The notes under the pieces are model-generated. The model worked only from the letters and a program-made list of their open reading frames with translations. It was not told where the DNA came from and searched no databases. This document shows positions 47,483 through 58,600 of a stretch of DNA of 64,000 nucleotides, in pieces (within the stretch, counting starts at the first letter, position 1; each line of letters starts with the position of its first letter). The position numbers and the translations under genes are program-made. Location: positions 62,001 through 126,000 of the forward strand of contig NZ_JAKMCP010000003.1 in the NCBI RefSeq assembly GCF_022662105.1, in the 5' to 3' direction. The stretch is from Aestuariivivens sediminis (GTDB lineage Bacteria; Bacteroidota; Bacteroidia; Flavobacteriales; Flavobacteriaceae).

Positions 47483-48517
47483 ATGAGGATCTTTAACTTT
47501 TTTGCTATCCTATTTTTAGGTTTGTTACTCTTGTCCTGTGGCTCTAATGCCAAAAAAAAGAAGAGTGATTTCAGCATTTTGACCAATGCTGAAAAAGGCA
47601 ATATGACTTTACATGAAACCTTAGACATCGAACTGAAAAACACAAAAAACCATATCATAGACTCTGTTATTTATCAATTGGATGGGAAACACATTCAAGA
47701 ACATACGGTACTCTCTGAATTTAAATTAGGAAAACACATCATTGAGGCGACGGTATATTTTAATAATGAAAAACAAATCGCCACAACTCCAATAACTATT
47801 TTAAATGATACTCCTCCAAAAATTTATACCTATAAAATTATTAACGCCTATCCACATGATATCACCTCCTACACTCAAGGCATTGAGTTCTTTAATGGTA
47901 ATTTATACGAAAGCACTGGACAGTACAAAGAGTCCAAACTGCGCAAAATCGATTACAAAACCGGTGAGGTCATTAAAAGCATTGATCTTGCCGATGACTA
48001 TTTTGGTGAAGGCTTAACTATTTTACACAATAAAATATATCAACTTACCTGGCGGGAAGGTACGGGCTTTGTCTACGATGTGAATACCTTTGATAAACTG
48101 AGTAGTTTTAAATACGGCAATAGCAAAGAAGGTTGGGGACTATGTAATAATGATACTACCATTTACAAAAGTGACGGTACGGAACACATTTGGCTTTTAG
48201 ATCCCGACACCCTTGTAGAACAAAGTTTTATTCAGGTATACACCAACAAAGGAAAAATAGTGGGCATCAATGAAATGGAGTGGATTCATGGGAAGATCTA
48301 TGCCAATCGCTATCAAAAAGATGGTGTGGCTATTATAAACCCCGATAACGGTGCTGTTATTGCAGTAATTGATTTTTCACCTTTAAAACAAAAAGTAACG
48401 CAACATCAAGGATTAGATGTGCTTAATGGCATTGCCTATAATCCGGAAACCAATTCCATTTTTGTTACAGGTAAACGTTGGGATAAATTGTTTGAGGTAG
48501 AGATTGTAGAACAATAA
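47483..48517 (+). CDS. Glutaminyl-peptide cyclotransferase lipoprotein
   Basis: A 344-residue lipoprotein (lipobox LLLSCGS, Cys19). After a beta-sandwich spacer (about 30-110) it has a five-bladed-propeller glutaminyl cyclase of the plant/bacterial type: YPHDITSYTQGIEFFNGNLYESTGQYKES, WREGTGFVYD, EGWGLCNNDTTIYKSDGTEHIWLLDP, NEMEWIHGKIYANRY and NGIAYNPETNSIFVTGKRWDKLFEV. It turns N-terminal Gln of exported proteins into pyroglutamate, protecting them from aminopeptidases. Many exported proteins in this window have Gln as first mature residue. Convergent with the T9SS region. Confidence 0.93.
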   Translation: MRIFNFFAILFLGLLLLSCGSNAKKKKSDFSILTNAEKGNMTLHETLDIELKNTKNHIIDSVIYQLDGKHIQEHTVLSEFKLGKHIIEATVYFNNEKQIATTPITILNDTPPKIYTYKIINAYPHDITSYTQGIEFFNGNLYESTGQYKESKLRKIDYKTGEVIKSIDLADDYFGEGLTILHNKIYQLTWREGTGFVYDVNTFDKLSSFKYGNSKEGWGLCNNDTTIYKSDGTEHIWLLDPDTLVEQSFIQVYTNKGKIVGINEMEWIHGKIYANRYQKDGVAIINPDNGAVIAVIDFSPLKQKVTQHQGLDVLNGIAYNPETNSIFVTGKRWDKLFEVEIVEQ

Positions 48518-48599
48518 GTTATGGATCTAATAAGGTCCTAAGCAGGATTAAACACTAAAGTGCTGATACCTTGATTATTTAATAATCCATACCCAAAAT

Positions 48600-49592
48600 C
48601 TAATACCTTACCCTGGTCTTGGTACACGGACAGTTACTAATGCCTCTCAAGAAATTCAATCCAATGGTCACTACATGGGTTCCGGAGTTATAGGCTGAAA
48701 GTCCATTTGTAGTCACCTGATAGGCATAGGCAAAATAAAATTTATTCTGGTTTATGCCCATCATAGGACCGATATTGAGTGGCTTGAGGAATTGGTCGTT
48801 TAAAAAACGGTAGGATATCCCTCCAAACACATAATTATCATTTCTACCAAACTTTTTGACCTTAAAATTAAGGTCTGTACTGGAGCGCTTATCACTGGTA
48901 AACATTTGATAAAATAGGGATGGTTCAAATTGAAGGCCATTGCGCACCGGCTTACCAAATACATAACCTGTATATATTTGATAGTTTAACAATAAATTGG
49001 GTTCCTCCTGACGAATGAGGGCATCAATATTTTTATCGAGAATATTATTCACATTTAAACTAAAAAAGAAGTCTTTAAAGCGGTATAAGGCACCAACATC
49101 AAAGTTAATGTTTGAGGTCCTTCGGTCATCTTCAATACCTGTTACAGGTATTGGAGCTCCTGTGGATTCATTATAATTAACAAAATTATTGATGTCTATC
49201 CTAAAATTATTGACGTTTAAAGATAATCCCAACGACAAGTATTGCTCTGAAGTAACATCCAATATCAAATGATGGGCGAATGAAAATTTCGCACCAGTTT
49301 GTATGGTATTTCCATTTCGGTCGTTATAGAATGATGCCCCAAGACCCGAACGATCGCCAATTCTAATATCTGCATAAACGGATTGGTTATCCGGTGCATC
49401 CTTTATACCTACCCATTGTGTCAGCCCGTTGGCTCTAATCTTTAAGTAATCTCCAATCCCGGCAAAGGTAGGTGACACGACAAAATCGTTGTCTGCCAAA
49501 TATTGGGTATAAACGGGCAAGTTCAACTCTTGACCATAACCGAATGTTATGGCAAAAAGGAAGAAAGCTATAAGTAGGTTTTTAAGTTTCAT
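48600..49592 (-). CDS. PorP/SprF family type IX secretion outer-membrane protein
   Basis: A 330-residue outer-membrane barrel, starting at the ATG at 49592 (MKLKNLLIAFFL); signal peptide ends GYG before Gln21. Family landmarks: LPVYTQYLADNDFVVSPTFAGI, GLGASFYNDRNG and NVGALYRFKDFFFSLNVNN-like strands, ending GLNFLRG. SprF proteins assist outer-membrane secretion and surface attachment of the neighbouring SprB-type adhesin. The gene begins 26 bases after the adhesin stop codon, so the pair is co-transcribed and functionally matched. Confidence 0.95.
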   Translation of the reverse strand: MKLKNLLIAFFLFAITFGYGQELNLPVYTQYLADNDFVVSPTFAGIGDYLKIRANGLTQWVGIKDAPDNQSVYADIRIGDRSGLGASFYNDRNGNTIQTGAKFSFAHHLILDVTSEQYLSLGLSLNVNNFRIDINNFVNYNESTGAPIPVTGIEDDRRTSNINFDVGALYRFKDFFFSLNVNNILDKNIDALIRQEEPNLLLNYQIYTGYVFGKPVRNGLQFEPSLFYQMFTSDKRSSTDLNFKVKKFGRNDNYVFGGISYRFLNDQFLKPLNIGPMMGINQNKFYFAYAYQVTTNGLSAYNSGTHVVTIGLNFLRGISNCPCTKTRVRY

Positions 49593-49618
49593 AATAAAAT
49601 GTTTGAGGGTTAACATGG

Positions 49619-52600
49619 TTATCGGTATAGCGTGAAATGTCCAACAAAATCACGATCGTCATTTGTATCATTTAATTTTACCACATACCAATAATCTCCT
49701 GTTGGCAGTTCATGTCCATTATATTTACCATCCCATTTTTGACCAACACGTAATCGCGCTACAACCCGACCATATCGATCATAAATGTCCACTGTTAGGT
49801 CCTGATAGCCTTCCGTACAGCCAGGACCCCACTGATCTTCATTACCATCACCATCTGGTGTGAAGTAGTTTGGTATACAAACATCAACATATTCAAAATA
49901 CCCTGATGCCGTAGCAGTACATCCATTACTATCGGTTACAACCACCGTATAATTACCTGTTTCATATATGTGGAAGGTATTGGTACTACCGGTAGATTCC
50001 CCGTTAAATTCAAACTCATAATCGCCGGTACCACCGGATACAATAGCCACAATCTCGTTTAGCTTGGTCCCTTCTGTAAGGACCACCTCTAAGGGTTCAT
50101 AACTTGGAATATCAAATAATTCCGTTTGTTGAATACATCCGTTGGTATGCCTGACATCGATATAATGTCCTATTCCAGGCGGTACATCCGTAAATACATT
50201 ACTTACCTGATAAGGTCCGCCGTTTAAGGAATAGTCGATGTCCGTTGGATTGGTTATACTATCGTCAATGGTAACCGTAACCGTATTGGTCGATAAATTA
50301 TTGGAACAACCAAATTCGATGGTCAACGATGGATTGATGCGAACCGATTCTGGGAAGGTGATGTTCCATTCCGATTCACAGCCTTGGGCATCTCGCACGT
50401 AAACAATATGATCGCCACCAACCAACCCCGTAAAATCAAACTGGGTTTGTGTAGGTCCGCCTGTGCTATAGGTTCCATTAATATCATCCAAAGCGACACT
50501 ATAAGGTAAACTACCTCCGGAAATATCTATGCTGAACTCCCCATTCATATCCCCTTCACAAACCTCGGGAAGTATGGAATTGGGCACAATACTTAATATT
50601 ACCGGTGCTGCCTCAATAATTTCAATATCTTCGAGAAGGATATAACACCCTAGCTCATCCTGAACAATAATGTCGTATAATCCCGGCGTAAGTTCATCAA
50701 ATAGAGGCTCATCAAAAAATTGGTCCAACCTCGGGGTTATGGCATACTTAATGATACCGGTACCGCCAGAGGCTATAACCTCAATAATACCATCGTTTTC
50801 GCCATTACAGGTAATATCGGTAACCGTATATTGTGCCACCAGTGGTTCTGATGGTTCTGTGATGATCACAGTAGCTGAGATCACCTCACAATCAACACTT
50901 TCCACATACACCTGGTAGGTCCCTATGGGCAAGTCTGTGAACACACCAGGACTATTTTGTGTGGCTCCAGGAATATCATTTCCGGCACCATCCTGTAAGG
51001 TATAAATATAATTTCCTAAACCACCTTGGGCCTCAGCAACAATAACACCAGTAGAATCTCCAGCACAATTGACGGTTGCATTGGTCGTATCCAAATTAAC
51101 AATCAGTGGCTCCAAGGGTTCTATGGTTATTTCATTGGAAACGGTAGCCAAACAGCCATTGGCATCCCTTACATAATATGCATGATTTCCTGCTGTAACC
51201 GCAAAGGTAGTTGCGGTCGCAAAAGTTCCTAAAACCGTTGCAAACGTATTGGTATCACTGTATTCATAAGGTCCTGTGCCTCCCGTTGCACTCAAAGTAA
51301 GCGTAGCATCGTTTATGCAGGTCTGTGTAGATGCCGTTACCAATGAAGCCGTTATTGGTGTGGGCTCATCAATTATGACATCCGGTGTGGTGAACGAACA
51401 ATTATAGCCATCGGTAATGGTGACATTATAGGTTCCCGCACCCAGACCTGAAAATACTGGTGCTGCTTGTGGTCCGGATGAACTCACCGTCGGTGCGATT
51501 CTATTTAAAGTGTAACTGTAATTACTTCCCTGGCCCCCGGTAACATTGGTTATGGTTATGGTTGCATTAGTATCACCATAACAATTTAATAGCGTTGGTG
51601 TGGCCGTTATGGTCGCATCGATCGGTGTAGGCAGGTTAAGCGTTACATTTTCCGATACGATACACCCTCCTGCATCCATAACATTAACCGTGTATGCGCC
51701 TGCTGAGAGGTTGGTAAAGGTCCCATTTGCCGAATATGGCACGGTAACTGTACCGGTTAATTCGTATTGATAATTACCCCAACCACCACTGGCCACAGCC
51801 GTTATAGTACCTTGATTATCAGTACAGGTCACATTCGAAGTTTCCGTTGCCGATAAGGTTAATGGTGCTGTAGGTGATGCTATAGTCACCATATTTGATG
51901 TTGCAGAACAGAATGGACTGGCCGTTTCAATAACCTCAACGTAATAATTACCAGCAGTCATTCCGGTAATAATTTGCGGATCTGAGGACGTATTGGCAGC
52001 TATTATTCCGCTTACAGAGGTTCCTGAGCTGTTAAATACTTCATAGTTGTAAGCCCCTGAATAACCATTTACACTAAATTCTAAAGCGCCGTTATTATCA
52101 CCAAAACAGGTTACATCGGTTGTTGCTACCGCGGTAGCTTCAATGGTGTCGAATGGTGCAACGGTCAAGGCCGAAGTGTCTATACTACAACCCGTATCCA
52201 GGTCATAAACCCTGAAATAATAGGTTCCAGGATCGGTAACAGCAAAAGTATTTGAAGCCTGTGGTGTTCCATCTGGAAGCATTTCATAACTAAAATTACC
52301 GGAACCACCTGTAACTGTAATGGTAACAGTACCTGTGCCGTTACAATCAATCGGACTGGCTATGGCTGCTGTAGCTAAGGTCAATGCTGGTAATGGATTG
52401 ATATTTACCGAACCAAATGCGATACATCCATAGGCGTCCTTTGCATAAATATCAATGGTCTGGACGCTGCCCGTGTCCATAATGTCGAAGGTATTTGTAG
52501 TAAAATAATTAGTACCATCTATACTATAGGTATACGGTGCTGTTCCTCCACTTTCTGTGATAGTGAGTGTTGAGGTATTTACGGAATTATCAGGGGCACA

Positions 52601-55600
52601 GGAAAAATCGGTTGCCGTTCCGGAAACCTCCAATAACAAGGGTTCTCCTATAGTCACTGATTCGGTTGTGCTACAATTTCTTCCGGAGGTAACCGTGATA
52701 TCATAGGTTCCGGCGGGTAATCCGGTAAATAGCGTCGATCCTTGTGGTCCTGCCAAGACCGGACCGGCAGTGATTTCGTACGTATATGGTGGATTATCAT
52801 TCCCGGCCAATAAGTTGACCAAAATGGTTCCGTCATTCCCACCATTACAGCTAACATTTGTTGCCACAGGGGTAAATGTGACAGGCGTAGCAGCCTCTAA
52901 AGTTATTGATGTGGTGCTGGTACATAAGGTGGTTGTATCTGCTATAGTTAAGGTATAGGTACCATCTGGCAGACCATTAAAAACAGTAGAAGCCTGGGGT
53001 CCAACCAATACAGGACCAGATGTTATTTCATAAGTATAATTTCCTGATCCACCATACCCTGTTACTGTTATAATGCCATCATTATTGGTACACGAAGGTA
53101 ATGCAGTGACCTGTGCAAGTATTTGTATAGGAGGATAAATTGTTATGGTATCGGTCGCTGTACAACCATTCCCATCTCTTATCGTTACGGTATATGTTCC
53201 CGATGAAGTCACCGTAAAAATTGGACTTGATTGGAAATTCACACCATCAATACTATAGGTTACAGGTGTTATTTCACCACCTCCAGGTGTGGCTGTAAAT
53301 GTATAGGAACTACCATCAGAGGTACATTGGTCGTCTGCTAATGTAGGCAGTGTAACAGAAGGTACAGGATCTGAATTGATAACCACATCCAGTGGGACCA
53401 AAATGTTACAACCGTTTGAATCGCGTACGTAAACATCCCAATCTAAGCTTACACCGGCATCTAGAAATGCAAGATTACTAGAGGTCCAATCTCCAGCACC
53501 AGGGAGTGCACCATCTACTACAAAGGCATATTCGTATGGTGGTGTTCCACCACTGGCATTCACAGCAACTTGAGCACTTTGGTTACAATTGGCATTAGTA
53601 TTAACGACTTCTGCTATTACCAACTCCGTGGGTTCTGTAATTCTAAAATTGATAATCGCTGTACATTGTGTTGATGTAAGATCGGTTTCGGTAACCAATA
53701 AATAATAGTCTCCCGGTGCTAAACTTGAAACCGTATCGCTATAATCAGAACCTGTTAGTCCTAAAGCATTACCTGTTATACCTGTTGATGCATTAGATAG
53801 GTTTTCGAAAACCTCCCAGGATAATTCAGTACCGTCATATCCAGAAACAGTAAAATCGAAGCTACCATTATCCAAGGCGGGCAATTCGTAGCATGTCACA
53901 TCTGTAGGTGCTCCTGTTACTGCTATAGACGATGGGCTTGGTACAGCAGGTACCTGTTCTATATAGGTACAGTTAGTACTGGTATCCAAAACTTCAAAAA
54001 CATAGCTCACATCAAACAATAAACCTGTAAATTGATGATTTCTTTCATTTGGTGAAATGTCTGAAGTTGGCAACCCGTTAGGTGCAACACCATCTGCTGG
54101 TGTGAAAGTGGTCGTGCCATCATAAATACGAACTCTGAATGGTCCTGTTCCATTAACGATGTTAATGTTATACTCTACCCCTGCTATACAGGTTCCTCCT
54201 CCATTAGCGACAATATCAAGGTTATCGACATCTGACGCTACCAAATATGGTCCAAAATTATATTCACAACCATTGGCATCTACTATTCTTAAATAATAAT
54301 TACCAAAATTGAGATCATTAAAACTAACATTATCATTAGAGGTTGGTCCTAAAGGATTCGTTGAGGATGTTGTGGCTATGGCCCCTGAGCTGTTTAAAAG
54401 CGTATAGGTATAATTAGGGGTCCCTCCAGTTACATTAAGGATCTGGATTGCGCCAAGCACATTGCCAACCAATCCACAAGTAATGGGGGTGACAATTTCA
54501 GAACCCAGTGTAATGGTATCTGGTTCATTAATGGTAACCGAACCATTAAATACACAACTGTTGCCATCCTGAACAATATAATTATAGGTTCCAGCGGATA
54601 AATCATTATAGACCGTTTGAGGTGTAAACCCTGAACCGTTAAAGTTGATCACATAAGGCGGTGTACCCAATGTTTCATCAATGTCAATGGTAACGACACC
54701 ACTGGTATCACCAGTACAAAACACATCCGTTGCCAAGGCCGTTGCGGAAGGATTGGTAATGGGTTGAATAGTGATTATGTTTGTTAAGGCTGTACAGCCT
54801 GCAGCGTCTGTAATTCGGTATTGGTAATCTCCTGTCTCTGCACTGTTATAGGTATAAGGTGGATTCCCGGTGGCTGTGAAGGCACCGCCATTTACTGAAA
54901 CCTCATAAGCAAAGGGTGCAGTTCCACCGGTAACGGTAATATTAATTTCCGCATCCGGATTTACAGTACAATCCAGTCCTTTTATGACATTAGCCGATGC
55001 CATTAATTGATCGGCAATCGCAGCGGTAGGTAAGCTGAACAGACATCCAAAAGCATCTCTAACCGTAATATCATAGGTTCCCGGAATTAAATTCGTGAAT
55101 ACATTATTGGATTGGAATACACTTCCATTGATACTGTATTCATAGGGTGGATTACCTCCTGAGGCATCGACCTCTAAGGATGCCCCATTTGTAGTATCAT
55201 AACAATAATCGGCATTAATTATGGTCGCGGTCGGATTAGTTGGTGTGGTTAACACAAATGTTGTTGTAACAACACATCCATTAGCATCCGTAACCGAAAT
55301 CGTGTAGGTCCCAGATTGAGATAGACCTCCAATACTGTTGCTTCCCTGTGGGCCTAAAATGGTACTATTGGGCTGTTCCAATTCATAGCTATAACCTCCC
55401 CAGCCACCGGTTGCAGAAATGGTCACGCTACCGTCGTAATTACAGGTTATTGGTATTTCTGTTGCATTGACGGTTAACGCAGAAGGTGGTCCGCTTATAG
55501 TTACGGTATCGGTTGCGGTACAGTTAGTTGTTGTATCTGTAATTATTATGGTATAACTACCGGCTGCCAATCCTGTTAAATTGATTGGCGAGGTACCAAC

Positions 55601-58600
55601 ATTGGATGCGCCCCCGTTAATAGTGTATGTGAAATTAGACGTTCCAGACACTGTAAATTCTACAGTACCATCTGAAGCGCCAAAACACGTAACATTATTC
55701 AAAGTTACACCCACCACCGCAAGGTTTGGTAATGGATCTATAGCATACGATTCACTATAAATACAATCATTGGAATCCCTTACTTCGAAGGTGTAAGTAC
55801 CGGGAACCAATCCCGTAAATATAGTGGAGGATTGATATGTTGTTACTGCACCTGATGGTGCAATGATGCGATATTCCAAAGGACTGGTACCTCCTGTTGT
55901 TGCAGTTATGGTAACATCGGAGGTATTGGTCGGGCATGTTAAAGGTGTACTACTGAAATCCATGTCCGTAGGCGGATCTAAAGCATCTATCGTTATAGGC
56001 GCCAAAGCAGCACTACAACCGCTGGCATCCCGAATAGTGACTGTATAGGTTCCATTGGTCAATCCTGAAAAGGTATTCCCGGATTGAAAGTTCACACCAT
56101 CAATACTATATTCATAAGGTGGGGTTCCACCTGTGACACCGGAAACCGTAATACTGCCATTGGTGGTACAGGTTAATGGCGTGGTCAATGTTGCTGTTCC
56201 TGTTATTGGTGCTTGAGCAGTAATGGTGATAGCCTGGGCTATTGAAGCACAAACATCAGCGTCATAAGTATATTGCACAACCACGTCATAATTACCAGCC
56301 GATAGCCCAGCAAATACATTGGAGCTGGTAAAAGTAGCGCCGTTATCGATACTATACATTAAACTATTTCCATTGGCATTGGTAACATTTATAACTATTG
56401 ATCCACTGTTAGGGTCATCGGCACATAAAATATTAGTTTGGGAAATACTAAATTCTGGTGGTAAAATACCATCAACCGTTATGGTTGTAGACGCCTCACA
56501 TCCATTAAAGTCTAAAACCGTTATATCATATGTTCCAGCTGCAGTAACCACATATTCAGGATAATCCTGAGAGGTAGTTGTGCTATTAATGAAATAGTTA
56601 TAAGGAGGGGTGCCTCCTAAGGGATAAATAGTGATTTCACCATCGGTACAGGTTAATGGCTGGGTCAACGCTGCAGTAACCGTTATTGCAGGTGGAGCAA
56701 TGATATCTATATCCCCAGTAAATAAACATCCGTCATCTGTTGATACATTGTAGGTATAAGTACCTGAATTTAAATTTGAAAATGTATAATCACTCGCACT
56801 TATAGGTCCAACACTGCTGATAAGGGTAGCTCCTTGAGTTAAGGTATAATAGTATTGAGGCAAGGCATCATTGACCTGTAATTGAATGCTCCCCTGATCT
56901 CCATTACAAGTTGGCTGGGTAATGACAGTGGTTAAATTGGCATCCCTTTGTCTTACATAAATACTAGGGGTTTGGAACGTACAGGGAAAAGAATCTGCTG
57001 CTGTTTGCTGCATATATACGGTATAATATCCCGGTGTGTTTATGGTAAACACATTTGAAGACTGATAAGGACCGTTGGGGTCTAAACTATATTCGTATCC
57101 TGATGGTACCCCTCCTACGGTGACTTGGCCTGGCGTGGTACAAATAATATCTTCAGCGGATATGGTTGGATTAAGCAGGTTTTGATAAACATTGAAATAG
57201 AAAATGCTAAAACACCCTCCCGGGTAATTGATAACAAGTCGAAATTCACCGGCTGAATTAGCTACATAATCCGGTCCTGATCCCACTTGATTCCAGGTGC
57301 AGGTATCATTTTCGTTAGCACAATCGTCCACCGTCATGGCAGGACAGCTATTTTCGTCTAATTGTTCCCAAACCATAGAAACGGCATCACTAATGCCGGT
57401 ATTGATCGTTCTTGTTTCATTAGCACCACACAAGAAAATATAAGGCAACACCTTACCATCATTGGGACAAACGGGTAATAAATCGGCATAAGGAATAACG
57501 GGATTGGTTTGGGTATTCCCGTAAAGAGCCACGGTGATTTCTTCTTCTATGGAAATACAAGTCGAAGTAGTTGTATTGGTAACATAATAGGTACCAACCT
57601 CGGTAGCCGTATAGGTTTGTCCCGTTCCTATAACGGGGGTTCCTGTGGGGCTGGTGGACCATGAATAGCTATCATAACCACTAGCAGCCGTTAATAATAC
57701 ACTGGAACCGCAGAGTATTTCGGTTCTTTGAAAATCACAATTGGAAATATCTACAATAAAGTTTGTAGACCCCGGTACTCCTAGGCATTCTTCTGTAGCA
57801 AAACTTCCTTCTTCTTCAATGATGGTTGGGTTAATGACTCCTCGATAGGTTGCAAAGGCTTGATTTTTAACTTCATTCGAACAGGCCTGACTTAAATCAT
57901 AACAATTCGGAACCACCTGAACGGCGAGACGAATGACAAAAGCCGGATCATTAACTTCAACAGATCCATCGGGGATACTAAAAATAAGGGTGCGGGTTAC
58001 GGGATCCCATGATTGTAAAGTAGCTCCACCTGCATTGGTCAAATCAATATCCGTATTGGGGTCGAAAACAATATTATCGGGCAATACATCCTTAATGGTA
58101 AACTCAGTAACATTGTCATTACCTACACTTTGATAGGTAATTTCATAAAATAACCGATCTCCCAAATAGACGTCAGCACCATCTATATCACTTCCAAAGG
58201 TATCGGAAACCGTTTTGGTCAAAACGATATCCGGCGCTATAATATCTACAGCAAAAGCCCCTAAAAAGGCAAAAATGGGATCGGCTTGTCCCCTGGCGAC
58301 TTGTAATCTAAAATCTGCTGAAGTATCCCCATTTTTTATAAATTCCGGTTCTGAATTAATAATTTCCAAAAACCCCGTATCATATCCCAAGGTGTTAGCA
58401 CTGTAAGGCACTCTTGGATGAGACACTCCGTTTTCATTTTCAATGACCGACCCAAAAAACTTGTTGGCCGGCCTCAAAGGCGTTGTGACCTCTTTTCCAT
58501 TTATTTCCAGTTTAGTGGCACGTTTAGTTCTATCGCCATCCAAAGTGGCATAGGCAAATTGTAAATCGATGTTACCAGCGGGAGGTGTGGCAAATCCTGT

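Noticed and set aside
48570-48590. Short AT palindrome between the glutaminyl cyclase and PorP/SprF genes
   Set aside because: A weak AT-only stem with no T-run; too poor to call a terminator.
50670-58406. ORFs opposite the giant adhesin gene
   Set aside because: Low-complexity Ser/Val/Pro sequence mirrors repeated adhesin codons on the other strand.
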